This document shows positions 8,918 to 18,022 of a stretch of DNA of 64,000 nt, one piece after another. The stretch comes from Sporomusa silvacetica DSM 10669 (GTDB lineage Bacteria > Bacillota > Negativicutes > Sporomusales > Sporomusaceae): NCBI RefSeq assembly GCF_002257705.1, contig NZ_LSLK01000117.1, positions 23,403-87,402 of the forward strand. The letters run 5' to 3'. Numbering within the stretch: position 1 is the stretch's first letter; each line of letters opens with the position of its first letter. The notes below the pieces were generated by a model. That model had not been told where the DNA came from, ran no database searches, and saw only the letters and a list, made by a program, of their open reading frames with translations. Made by a program: the position numbers and the translations under genes.

Positions 8918-10126
8918 TTATTGATCTGTGCGAAAAGAATTAAACTGAGAAGACAATACTTTGGTTGCTTCTTGGCGTTTTGACTCTAATTCATGCAGAT
9001 AAATTGAGGTTGTTTTTATATCTGTATGCCCAAGCATATATTGTACTGTAGTTAAAGGTACGCCGTATGAAAGCGCATATGTTGCAGCCATATGTCGAAA
9101 CGAATGGACGGTTATTTTGGGGAATTTATGTTTATTGCCGAATCTTGTTAGCCAAGTATAAAAGGATGATGGAAAAGCTTGACTAACTTCGTTCTTATTT
9201 GTATGTGTTCTTGCTAGGAAAATGAATTGATTAGGATTATTCAGCTGTTTGTCTTTAAGGTAGTCATCTTGCTTGCTTTTATGAAGGTGTAAAAGATTGA
9301 TTGTATAATCATCTATCCCCAGATGTCTGACTGAAGATGCGGTTTTGGGCAACTTTGTATTTATCGGCTGATGGGCGATAACTTCACAAGCTTTGTTAAT
9401 GTAAATAGTTTTATTGGTGAAGTCAATACAATCCCAGGTTAATGACATAAACTCTCCACGGCGTGCGCCGGTTAATAAAGCAAGGCTAATCATCAGCTTA
9501 TATTTTACATTAAGCGGGGAGTCGTCTAGCTTTTCAATCATTGATAAAAATCTTTTTCAATCATTTTCTTGCCATATCGGTAAGCGACGGTAGTTGGCTC
9601 TGGGAACGTTATCCTTGGGTACTAAACTGCAGGGATTTTGCGAAATGTATTGCCATTGTACAGCCTTATTGAACATGCTACGCAAGATTTTATAATGCAT
9701 TTGGACAGTGCCGTCCGATAAGGTTTTGTTCTCTTTGTCATCTTTACGCATTCCAACTTGTCGTAAGGTTTCAATAAAGTTCATGATGTCATTAGTCGAT
9801 ATCTTATCTAGCTGTTTCCTCTGAAATGCTGGCAGTATTCGAGTAGTAAGCAATTCTGTATTCCGAAATTTAGTTGTATTGCTTAACTTGCTATTATGAC
9901 GTTGCTCCCATAGAACGGTAAATTCACCAAAACTAATCTTAGCACCAGCAATCACTGGTTTGTTAGTCGCTTCAACATAAAATTTTGCTAATTCTTTATC
10001 TGCAGCTTGTTTGGAACGTGCTGTAATTCGTTTGGTTTTCCTAATTTGTTTTCCATTCATATCGTATCCTAAGGATACTCGTAATTCCCATTTATTATTT
10101 CCTAGATCAACCATTGTTCCTGCCAT
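8918..10126 (-). pseudogene. int: Tyrosine integrase with one in-frame TGA (mobilisable element)
   Basis: A 402-codon tyrosine recombinase split by a single TGA at 9557-9559. Reading through gives PIWQEND-stop-KRFLSMIEKLDD in one frame, so no frameshift is needed. The N-terminal part has the AP2-like arm-binding domain (LGNNKWELRVSLGYD) and SAM-like core domain. The C-terminal part has TGARRGEF, HSFRHMAATYA, LGHTDIKTT and STSIYLHELE, so Arg, HxxR, His and Tyr are all present. The start at 10126 follows GAAGGAATT and is preferred to an upstream start at 10264 that spans a terminator. The enzyme would be full length without the stop. As written the element cannot integrate or excise by itself. 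Confidence 0.85.
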
Positions 10127-10158
10127 AATAATTCCTTCTTTCCAGATAAAATAAAAGA

Positions 10159-10182
10159 AGAGCGTAACCGTAATTACGCCCT
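10159..10182 (-). terminator. Terminator between excisionase and integrase genes
   Basis: On the minus strand AGGGCGTAA and TTACGCTCT pair around a short loop, followed by TTCTTTTATTTT. It would stop transcripts of the excisionase-like gene before int, uncoupling the two. Confidence 0.55.
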
Positions 10183-10244
10183 TCGAGGTAGAACTAGTTA
10201 ATTTTGTTTTTAAAATTAAGAAAGATGCAAATGTGTTCAAGCAT

Positions 10245-10511
10245 TTACATCCGTTTTGCAACACTCTTATGTGCCCAGTTGGGCTTATTAAAGTTCTTTT
10301 CTGCCCATTTTTCTAGTGCGGACCATAAATATAAGTAAGACTTACCTTGCTTCATTGCGGGAAGTTCTCCGTTGCGTGTCATTTGAAGCACTCTTGCATA
10401 TTTTAGTTTGCCTTGAAAGAATATATCCGCTACTTCTGTGGCGCTCAAAAACGTAAGTTCATCAGTAGCCGTTGAATCTGGTATAGGTATATTTGCTGTA
10501 GGCAATTGCAT
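10245..10511 (-). CDS. xis: Excisionase-like helix-turn-helix protein
   Basis: An 88-residue protein with the helix-turn-helix order LSATEVADIFFQGKLKYARVL, then TRNGELPAMKQGKSYLYL and an aromatic ALEKW helix, as in excisionases and MerR-type DNA-binding proteins of mobile elements. AAGGAGAG precedes the ATG at 10511. It lies upstream of the integrase on the same strand, the standard xis-int order. It probably bends att DNA to favour excision or controls the mobilisation genes. Assignment as xis is from fold and position. Confidence 0.7.
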   Translation of the reverse strand: MQLPTANIPIPDSTATDELTFLSATEVADIFFQGKLKYARVLQMTRNGELPAMKQGKSYLYLWSALEKWAEKNFNKPNWAHKSVAKRM

Positions 10512-10619
10512 AGTAAATACTCTCCTTTCGCTTTTTTAGTTCTAGGTACACATGAATGTAATTTTGGGTAGCATGTGTTACTTGCTATCATTTTTATAAT
10601 ATATAATCAAAATACCAGA

Positions 10620-11138
10620 CTATTCAGTAGTTACAATGTCATTTGTTTCATCTAGTTCAGCTGCTTCTGCTTTCGTAAGATGCATTTTAATGAGCGGTAA
10701 GTTGTAGCTGTTTAAAATCTGATTAATATATAGCTTATAGTTATATAAATCCTGCCTAATTTGTCTAAACTTTTTACCTGTATATATGTTTACTGTATTT
10801 AGCACATAATGTATATGGATGTTATTGGTGTTGAAATGCATGGTCATCAATATTTGGTAATCGTTTGCGTAATATAGCCCTATTTTATAGCCGATTTCCA
10901 TAAGAATTTCATCCGGCAAATTTACATTGCTGTCAAAACTAAAAAAGAATTGCCTATATTTTCGACCGCCTGTTTGATGCCATATTTCTTTTACTGCGCT
11001 CATTTCTTCGTAGGCGGAATCTGGATGAACTCCAAATCCATACATTAGAGGTGGCTTTGTCTTTTTCTCGTTTTTAGCGTAGTTAATCATTCCATACAAT
11101 GTTCTTGGGTTTTTACCAACAAATTCAAAGTATGACAT
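10620..11138 (-). CDS. Short relaxase (mobilisation nuclease)
   Basis: A 172-residue relaxase-like protein that would nick at oriT for conjugal transfer. The metal-binding motif HIHYVLN (HxHxxxN) is at about 108-114, after an upstream helix/strand with HFNTNN. A tyrosine-rich N-terminus (SYFEFVGKNPRTLYGMINYA) could supply the nucleophile. It is much shorter than MobA/VirD2-type relaxases (400 or more residues), so it holds only the nuclease core. The gene starts after AGGAGTGAG. It pairs with the ribbon-helix-helix gene upstream, the usual nickase plus accessory order, pointing to an element mobilised by a helper conjugation system. Confidence 0.75.
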   Translation of the reverse strand: MSYFEFVGKNPRTLYGMINYAKNEKKTKPPLMYGFGVHPDSAYEEMSAVKEIWHQTGGRKYRQFFFSFDSNVNLPDEILMEIGYKIGLYYANDYQILMTMHFNTNNIHIHYVLNTVNIYTGKKFRQIRQDLYNYKLYINQILNSYNLPLIKMHLTKAEAAELDETNDIVTTE

Positions 11139-11197
11139 TTTTGCTCACTCCTAATCTATTTTATAAATAAAAAAAGACCTATCATTGGTCTTGGTGT

Positions 11198-11515
11198 TTA
11201 AGATATGGCAGTATATAAGCGGCATATTACTTTACTAAACATAGCATCAGCTTCTTTAGCCGTAGTAGTTAGCGGAAACTCGCGGATTAATGTTTTTGCA
11301 TCTTGTACTGCCTCTAAGATTTCTTTTCCCTCTGGGATAACCCGAATAGTATTTTGTAGGCAAGAAGTAATAATAAACTCATTTCTAGTTATATCTAATT
11401 CTTTCGCCTTTTCAGATATTAGTACGTCTGTTTCAGAGTCCATTCTAATAGACGTGACTTTGCTCTTGCGTTTGTCAACTGTCTTTTTTTCCCAAATGGG
11501 CTGTTTCTTGGACAT
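11198..11515 (-). CDS. Ribbon-helix-helix relaxosome accessory protein (MobC-like)
   Basis: A 105-residue protein with a basic N-terminus (KKQPIWEKKTVDKRKSKV) then a ribbon-helix-helix pattern: a beta strand TSIRMDSETDVLISEKAKEL and ITRNEFIITSCL. This is the signature of plasmid mobilisation relaxosome proteins of the MobC/TraY kind, which bind oriT and recruit the relaxase. GGGGGAATT precedes the ATG at 11515. The relaxase follows 59 bases downstream on the same strand. The C-terminal half is a generic helical domain. Confidence 0.75.
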   Translation of the reverse strand: MSKKQPIWEKKTVDKRKSKVTSIRMDSETDVLISEKAKELDITRNEFIITSCLQNTIRVIPEGKEILEAVQDAKTLIREFPLTTTAKEADAMFSKVICRLYTAIS

Positions 11516-12424
11516 GAGGAATTCCCCCTATAATATTGTAATAATCTGTATTACAGATGAGTATTTTGTCCTTAATTCTCCTTCCTTTTTATTTATATAT
11601 TTAGTATTATCTATATATAAGTATATTTATATATACTATATTTTTACTATAATGTTAGTATTATATTATTTTTAAATAATGGAATATCACCATGTATAAG
11701 CGAAAATAGTCTTAGTTAAGTGATGTAATTTGATTTACTATTTAGTTATGTCGCATTTAATTTTTTAATTTTAAACAATAATACTTTTGAGTAGCTGGGT
11801 AATATATTAGTGGCCTGTAAGTGTTATATTTCATGGGAGTAGTTTAAGCGTTTGTTGATGCCAAGATAATGTCCAGCAATAGATGCGTTTAACTGTCCAT
11901 ATGCTATCTGGGAGAATAGACTACATTCTGGTAGCATATGTAATCTGATGATTAATAGCATAGTCTGCCACTTAACAATGGGTAAAAAAAATTGCTATGG
12001 GCAAAAAAAGGGATAAAATATTTTTTAACTGTAGTTTGATATAGAACGCATCTTAAACTATAATTTAATTTAATAACCCAGTAATTATAAGGGTTTATTA
12101 CTTCTCGGCAATTTTTTGCCGGATAAAAAAAGGGGTTGCATTATTATATAGTAATTGCGGCCGACTTTTACCCTTGGAGTTTATATATTATTGCAATCGA
12201 CAATAGCTGATGAGTTTAATGATAATTGGGACACTAAGCTATTATGATGGAATATTATATCAATTAGCAGAGCCTTTTTCAGGTTGCTTAGTATAGCCTT
12301 AAAATAACCTAAGTGATAAGTTGGTTAATGGTTAGCTATAAGAACCTATTGGGAATGACCAGCGGTGAATTTGTGGGTGGTCATAACTTCTAAATGTACT
12401 ATAAATAAAATGGAGTGATATATT
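11516..12424. other. 909-bp gene-free AT-rich region; possible oriT
   Basis: No credible coding sequence is seen. Two dyads stand out: CATATGCTA (11898-11906) with TAGCATATG (11932-11940), and CGGCAATTTTTTGCCG at about 12107. The position, directly upstream of the MobC-like and relaxase genes, is where oriT lies in small mobilisable elements. The region also carries the promoter for the helicase at 12425. AT content is well above that of the neighbours. No nic site can be named. Confidence 0.4.
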
Positions 12425-14617
12425 ATGAGCGATGACGAAACACAAAAAACACCAGCTGCAGTAAAGATAGTTAGGTCATCTCTTTGGGAAAATTCAAAAA
12501 TAATTTTATTTGATCAACAATATGTCAGCGATGCTATCAATACAGATTATATGTACAAATGGACGGCTGCTACGCCGGTATTCATATCGGCACAAACAGG
12601 AAGCGGCAAGAATAACTTTATTGAAGAAGTTATTATAAGACAAATGGTTAAGTTAAACGGCAAAATTTTAATTTTGAGTAATCGTATTGCATTAGGTCGA
12701 CAGGAAAAAGGACGAATTGCCAAGTTAATGGATAAAATTGCGCCAAGAAAAGATAGTTATTCTAGAGAAGTTGAAAAACGGAGTAATGCACCAGAATGGC
12801 TTGATGAATTGGAAGATTTCGGAGTGGTTACGGTTAAATCGTATCAAGGGTTTTTGGCTAGAGAAAATAATTTGGCAGATCATTATGATTTTATTATTTT
12901 TGATGAATGTCATTTTTTTCTGGCTGATGCGAAGTTTAATAAATATACCTATCGTGTTCTGGATACTATCTTAAAACGATATCCGTATTCCATTCGGCTA
13001 TATATGACAGCTACACCCGATGAGGTTGTTAATCCTATTCTTAAAGCAGAATACACTAATATCCCAAGTAATCTAGATGTCCAGCGGCGGGTTACGCCTA
13101 TTGGTTTGAAAAGTCTACCTGAAGGTCAACTTCATTGGGATGTTGAGTACAGTAACTATACCCTAATTGACTATAATATTTGTGAACAATGCAAACCTCT
13201 GAATACACAGAAACATGCCTATAAATATGGAAGTGTAGAAGAACGACACGATACATATGAAACGTATAATAAGTATTCTTCCATTATTTATGAATTTGAG
13301 CGGGATTATAGCTACATTGACTGTAAATATTTAGCAGTTAATAAAAATGAATGTTCAAGCGACGATGAAGAAGAGTCCAAGACCAAGTCCAAGATTATAA
13401 ATCAGTGTCAACCACTGCTGAATTTAATAAAAACGCAAATTGATGATGCTGCTGCGGAAAAATCAGCAAGTAAAGTTAACAAAGAAAAATGGTTGATTTT
13501 TGTAGCGAATAAAGACGATGGCCATGAGTTATTAAAAGCTATAGGGAGTGAGCACGCGGATTATATTGATGCAGGCTCTAAAAAGGATAGTGTTTATGTA
13601 AAAATTTGTAATGAAGGTAAGTTTGAAAAAAAAGTTCTTATTACTACATCGGTTATAGATAATGGCGTTAATATTACAGATCCACAATTAAAGCATGTGG
13701 CAATTTTTGTATTTGATAAAGTTTCTTTTTTACAAATGCTTGGGAGAAAAAGGGTCAAGTCAAATGAAAAAATTACACTTTATTTGGCTGAGCAAACCGA
13801 AAGAAGACTTAGTTATAAGCTAAAGGAAAATAGCGAGGTTTTGAAGCGGATTAGAAGAGCAAAAGATAATGTTGAAGAAGTTATCAAGGAAATATTTGAA
13901 AAAGATAATGTTTTTTTCTATACAGGTCATGGTTTCAATAGTAATTCGTTAACACATAATCGATTTTTAGAAGGAAAACTCAAGTGCGACATAGCGTTCT
14001 TAGAGAAGTTATTAAAAAGTAACGCTACAGACATTCAAACTTGGAAGGATGATAATAGTCATAAGCTTACCTATGAACAATACGTTCAAGAATTAAATTG
14101 CAAAGAAAAAAATATTGAAGAAATTGCTGAAGATATATACAGCTTTGAAGAAAGGACAATCATAGAACAATTATCTTGGATTGGGCAAGAAGATAGCTTT
14201 AACAAAAGCAACTATCTAGAAGATCTTTCAGCGGAAAATGAAGAAGAAACGAAAGAAAATATAAATAAATTTTTGGACTTTATTGAGTCAAATGCCGAAA
14301 AAGAAAAAATTCCCGATGATGGTAGCGAGGCAAGTAACTTTTTTAAAGAAAAAGGAATGAATTCCCAAAAAATAGCTGCTTTCCGTATAAAATTTACCGA
14401 GCTTTACAGAAATGCATTCGAGGGGCGTAGTAAAGAAAAAATAAAACAAGGATATGGGAAAGATGTCATTGATGATCGTTTCAAAGCTCAATTATTACCA
14501 TACGAAATAATTAGTAAATCAGTAAAACTAAACTCAGAGCAAAGAAGTCAACATAATACGGATAAACCAACTATGACATTTTGGATTTTAAAAAACACAG
14601 AAGTTAATGAAGAGTAA
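12425..14617 (+). CDS. Large DExH-box helicase family protein
   Basis: A 730-residue superfamily 2 helicase-like protein. Motif I is AQTGSGKNNF at about 56, with GKN in place of the usual GKT/S. Motif II is FDECHFF at about 159, motif III MTATPDE at about 194. The second RecA-like domain has TTSVIDNGVNI and the motif VI-like QMLGRKRVK. A charged, helical C-terminal third (about 500-700) has no family I know. An insertion at about 245-340 holds CEQC. Related proteins occur on Firmicute mobile elements, where their function is unclear. It stands alone with its own promoter region and is 104 bases ahead of radC. It could be a defence factor or serve element replication. Confidence 0.85.
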   Translation: MSDDETQKTPAAVKIVRSSLWENSKIILFDQQYVSDAINTDYMYKWTAATPVFISAQTGSGKNNFIEEVIIRQMVKLNGKILILSNRIALGRQEKGRIAKLMDKIAPRKDSYSREVEKRSNAPEWLDELEDFGVVTVKSYQGFLARENNLADHYDFIIFDECHFFLADAKFNKYTYRVLDTILKRYPYSIRLYMTATPDEVVNPILKAEYTNIPSNLDVQRRVTPIGLKSLPEGQLHWDVEYSNYTLIDYNICEQCKPLNTQKHAYKYGSVEERHDTYETYNKYSSIIYEFERDYSYIDCKYLAVNKNECSSDDEEESKTKSKIINQCQPLLNLIKTQIDDAAAEKSASKVNKEKWLIFVANKDDGHELLKAIGSEHADYIDAGSKKDSVYVKICNEGKFEKKVLITTSVIDNGVNITDPQLKHVAIFVFDKVSFLQMLGRKRVKSNEKITLYLAEQTERRLSYKLKENSEVLKRIRRAKDNVEEVIKEIFEKDNVFFYTGHGFNSNSLTHNRFLEGKLKCDIAFLEKLLKSNATDIQTWKDDNSHKLTYEQYVQELNCKEKNIEEIAEDIYSFEERTIIEQLSWIGQEDSFNKSNYLEDLSAENEEETKENINKFLDFIESNAEKEKIPDDGSEASNFFKEKGMNSQKIAAFRIKFTELYRNAFEGRSKEKIKQGYGKDVIDDRFKAQLLPYEIISKSVKLNSEQRSQHNTDKPTMTFWILKNTEVNEE

Positions 14618-14720
14618 TAGAATGTAGTGTTTTGAAGCAATATTGTCAATACAATAATTTACAATGATATATTATAGATGTGAGAAAATCATCTTAATAA
14701 ATTATTGTGAGGTCATGATA

Positions 14721-15380
14721 ATGAGCAATCATAATATGAAAAATGCAATATCTGAGGGACTTGGTATCGCGTGTACCAAGTCCTATTTAGTTGATTTACC
14801 AAATGAAGAATTGTTACAAATCATTATGCCAAGAGAAGCAGCATCGCAACTTCTTGCTGAATATAGCAATGTTTATGAGGTAGTGATGAATACCACAATA
14901 AATGAATTGGCTAATATCAAAGGCATGGGTAAAACCAAGATTTATAAAATTGAGTGTTTGCGTGAAATAGTACGAAGGTTCCAAACAGAAAGTTCCAGTA
15001 GGGTTACATTGGTGCGTAGTCCTAAAGACGTTTTTGACTATATGACTGATATGCAATACCTTAATCAAGAGCAGTTTAGGATAGTTATGGTAAATACAAA
15101 GAACAAAATTCTTGGACAAAGAATCATATCTCAGGGAACTCTTAATATGACACCAGTATCGCCAAGAGAAATATTTAATTCGGCTATAAAAAATATGGTA
15201 GCCAGCATTATATTGGTACATAATCATCCGAGCGGTGACAGTCATCCAAGTCAGGAAGATATCAATATAACGGATATGGTAGTTAAGGCTGGTAAGATTA
15301 TAGGGATATCAGTCTTAGACCATATCATTATTGGCAAAAATGAATATTGCAGCTTTAAGGAAAAAGGTTTGATTCAATAG
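14721..15380 (+). CDS. radC: RadC-family JAMM/MPN protein
   Basis: A 219-residue RadC-like protein. The N-terminal helix-hairpin-helix (ELANIKGMGKTKIYKI) is followed by the MPN/JAMM domain with HNHPSGDSHPSQED at about 167, which carries the metal ligands (H-x-H...D). Chromosomal RadC is similar in length. Mobile-element copies are common next to defence genes and are of unknown biochemical role, possibly deubiquitinase-like peptidases or nucleases. The ATG at 14721 is chosen because GAGGTC is properly spaced; a start 57 bases upstream lacks a site. A second, broken radC is at 25492. Confidence 0.88.
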   Translation: MSNHNMKNAISEGLGIACTKSYLVDLPNEELLQIIMPREAASQLLAEYSNVYEVVMNTTINELANIKGMGKTKIYKIECLREIVRRFQTESSSRVTLVRSPKDVFDYMTDMQYLNQEQFRIVMVNTKNKILGQRIISQGTLNMTPVSPREIFNSAIKNMVASIILVHNHPSGDSHPSQEDINITDMVVKAGKIIGISVLDHIIIGKNEYCSFKEKGLIQ

Positions 15381-15395
15381 TGTATGCTAAAAAAC

Positions 15396-15426
15396 AAGTA
15401 GCAGGTGACAACTTCACCTGCTACTT
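15396..15426. terminator. Terminator between convergent radC and HTH genes
   Basis: AAGTAGCAGGTGA pairs perfectly with TCACCTGCTACTT around CAACT. The right arm overlaps the stop codon of the minus-strand HTH gene. It has no long T-run, so it may act as a bidirectional block. Confidence 0.6.
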
Positions 15427-15605
15427 ATACCGCTGCTTTTGTATACATATTCGGCAACAGCCAATTTAGGAATTTTCCAGACCCGATTGTGTCTAAACGC
15501 CTTGATCTGGCCGGTAGCCAGTAATGTATAGGCAGAGTTTTTGCCGATGCAGAGCATCTCACATAATTCATCTACTGTTATGATGTCTTGATAGTCATTG
15601 AACAT
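15414..15605 (-). CDS. Small excisionase-type HTH protein
   Basis: A 63-residue HTH_17/excisionase-family protein: ITVDELCEMLCIGKNSAYTLLATGQIKAFRHNRVWKIPK is the typical helix-turn-helix plus wing. GAGGTGAT precedes the ATG. It is the third of this type in the island (also 2031 and 10245), each of different sequence. It stands divergent to the Gabija genes across a 590-bp gap, so it may be a local regulator. Function as a directionality factor is possible because no partner integrase is near. Confidence 0.75.
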   Translation of the reverse strand: MFNDYQDIITVDELCEMLCIGKNSAYTLLATGQIKAFRHNRVWKIPKLAVAEYVYKSSGISSR

Positions 15606-16192
15606 GGTTAAATCACCTCGTGCTTTATTTTTTATATTTATGTTGATGATTTAAATGACGGATTAGTATTTAATTTAGTTATAGTCCAAGGATGAGGAAA
15701 AAATGGATATCACTGCAGTTAATGAAATTCGAGAAGCAATAAGCTTGAATAATTTAAAGTAAACTTATTGCTAGAGAGGAATTACTAAAGATACAGCTAT
15801 TAAACGTGAAGGCATAAGCTAAGGTGAGTAATGTGAAAATCAGGCAGGATTACTTAAAAAAATGGCGAAAAATTACAATATTGTTAATATGACGATAAGA
15901 AGAATTTCTTAATGATCCAGATTTTGTGGTTGAGACGGAGAAAGAACCCGAAAGTTGCCGTTAAATGGTGCCAGTATGTGATTGCGCATTAAAAAACGGT
16001 GGGCGAGAACCATGGCGATACATTCTTGTGCTGAATGATAACGTATAGGAGAATATGGATGATTCAGGAACTAGCAGCGAAGTATACGGTTAGGTAGATT
16101 AGGGCAGAGAAGAGAACTGGTGATGGATTTTGACAAGCGTGATATAAGGTGGTTTTACTTGTATAAGAAAATTGGTGACCGGGGGCTGAATA
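15606..16192. other. 587-bp region upstream of gajA with decayed sequence
   Basis: No open frame survives. A short stretch near 15915-16040 translates in broken frames to peptide-like pieces such as DPDFVVETEKEPES and NGGREPWRY, suggesting a decayed gene. TTTAATTTAGTTATAG at about 15669 resembles sequence before hsdM and before the DUF932 gene. The promoter of gajAB must lie here. Confidence 0.4.
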
Positions 16193-18022
16193 ATGTGCAT
16201 ACAGATTGATACCATTAGGATAGCAGGATTCCGTGGGATACAAAATATTGAAATTACATTACCGCGTGTGACAGTACTAATAGGTGCGAATAATTCAGGA
16301 AAGACATCAGTGCTTAAAGCAATGCAACTAGCATTAGGTGATTATTCGCGTTACCTGTCAGAAGAAGATTTTCATATTGGATCGGATGATAAACGGGCAT
16401 CAGAAATACTGATAGATATTCGAATCATTCCCGTCAATATGCAGGGGCTTAGAATTACAGAATTTAATGAAGAGTGGATGGCTGAACTTGGTGATAGTAT
16501 TAAGCCAGAAGTCAATAACAATCAATTTGTTGCCTTACGTACGCGGATAGCGCCCAATATGATTAAAGGTGGATTTGAAATTAGTCGCAGTACATTAGAG
16601 AAATGGACTGATTTTTCGACATGGCGATCAGAAAAAATGAAAGAAACTAAGTTGAGCGCACGTATGCAATCAATATCTATGATTTCTATAGATGCCCAGA
16701 GGGATATTCATCAAGAGCTTAAGGAGAGATCGTCATTTGTAGGTAGAGTGTTAACTAATGTTGAATATTCAGATGACGATATGAAGGATCTTGAAAAACG
16801 GATTAAAGAAGTTAATGATCAGGCTGTTCAGAAAAGTGATGAATTACAGAATTTGAAAACACACTTAGAAGAACTTAATCAGTCTTTCCAGGGATCAGGA
16901 AATGCTGAAATAACACCATTTCCTAAAAAGTTGCGAGATCTTTCTAAACATTTCTCTATTCATTTTGGCGAAAGTTCAGGCACAGCCTTTTCGATGGAGT
17001 ATCATGGTATGGGAACGCGAAGCTGGGCATCAATACTTACCGTCAAAGCTTTTATTGACGCAATGATTGCCCAGCATGAGAAAGAAGTAATTCCATTCTT
17101 CCCAATTTTAGCAGCCGAAGAGCCAGAGGCACATTTGCATCCTAATGCGCAAAAAACATTGTATCGTCAATTAGCAGGAACATATGGGCAAGTTATTATT
17201 AGTACACATTCGTCGTATGTAGCTGCACTGGCAAATCAATCTGAACTACGTTATCTAAAGTCTCAAAATGGGGAAATTATATCTCGGGCACTTTGCAGTG
17301 AACTTGAAGCGGAAGCACAACGTAGAATACAGCGAGAGATTATTCATTCTAGAGGCGAAATTCTATTTTCAAAAGCATGGATTTTGTGTGAGGGAGAAAC
17401 TGAAGAACAAGCACTTCCATGTTTATTTGAAAAATATTTTGGACATGAAGCATTTGAGATGGGCGTCAGTATTATAGGAATCGGTGGTTCTGGTAAAAAA
17501 TATGTACCGTTTTTAACATTTGCAAGAGATTTTGATATTCCGGTATTTATTTTTAGTGATGGAGAAGCGGCAGCTGTTAAAGATTTAAAAAAGTATTACG
17601 ATAAGGTATTTGGTACGACAGATGTTTCTAATTGTCCATATATCACAATATTAGATGGTACTGATTTTGAAGGCTATTTATTAAACACAGGATTTATAAA
17701 GACTGTTGAAAATGCGATAAATTCAGTTGATGGTAAAGATACCATTGAAAATTGGATAACCAAAAAAAATCAAACACCAGCTGGTAGAAGAAAAACGAAT
17801 CAGCCAAGATGTAAGACTTGCAAGCAAGAAATTTTTGAAGATGTATTACGAGACTATAAATCTTCTGATGGATATAATACTGCATTATTAGATATACTTG
17901 ATTCTGCAAAACCTAAATATGCACCTGTCATTGCTGAGAAACTTTGTGAGCTTGATGCGAATGATTTTCCAAAGAAAATAATTGAATTGTTTGAAAAAAT
18001 AAAAGCGGGAGTAAAATTATGA
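16193..18022 (+). CDS. gajA: Gabija anti-phage protein GajA (OLD-type ATPase-TOPRIM nuclease)
   Basis: A 609-residue OLD-family protein, the nuclease half of Gabija defence. The N-terminal ABC-type ATPase has Walker A GANNSGKTS at about 31-39, a coiled-coil insertion at about 195-240, and EEPEAHLHPNAQK as signature/Walker B. The TOPRIM domain carries CEGETEEQALP (catalytic Glu about 400) and FSDGEAA (Asp-Gly-Glu about 455). Known GajA nicks specific DNA and is inhibited by nucleotides, so phage depletion of NTPs activates it. Length is close to that of characterised members (about 580). gajB starts 4 bases before its end, the standard overlap. Confidence 0.92.
   Translation: MCIQIDTIRIAGFRGIQNIEITLPRVTVLIGANNSGKTSVLKAMQLALGDYSRYLSEEDFHIGSDDKRASEILIDIRIIPVNMQGLRITEFNEEWMAELGDSIKPEVNNNQFVALRTRIAPNMIKGGFEISRSTLEKWTDFSTWRSEKMKETKLSARMQSISMISIDAQRDIHQELKERSSFVGRVLTNVEYSDDDMKDLEKRIKEVNDQAVQKSDELQNLKTHLEELNQSFQGSGNAEITPFPKKLRDLSKHFSIHFGESSGTAFSMEYHGMGTRSWASILTVKAFIDAMIAQHEKEVIPFFPILAAEEPEAHLHPNAQKTLYRQLAGTYGQVIISTHSSYVAALANQSELRYLKSQNGEIISRALCSELEAEAQRRIQREIIHSRGEILFSKAWILCEGETEEQALPCLFEKYFGHEAFEMGVSIIGIGGSGKKYVPFLTFARDFDIPVFIFSDGEAAAVKDLKKYYDKVFGTTDVSNCPYITILDGTDFEGYLLNTGFIKTVENAINSVDGKDTIENWITKKNQTPAGRRKTNQPRCKTCKQEIFEDVLRDYKSSDGYNTALLDILDSAKPKYAPVIAEKLCELDANDFPKKIIELFEKIKAGVKL

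Noticed and set aside
11205..11675. 156-codon plus-strand frame over the MobC-like gene
   Set aside because: The minus-strand ribbon-helix-helix gene has RBS and motif; the plus frame has a low-complexity hydrophobic tail.
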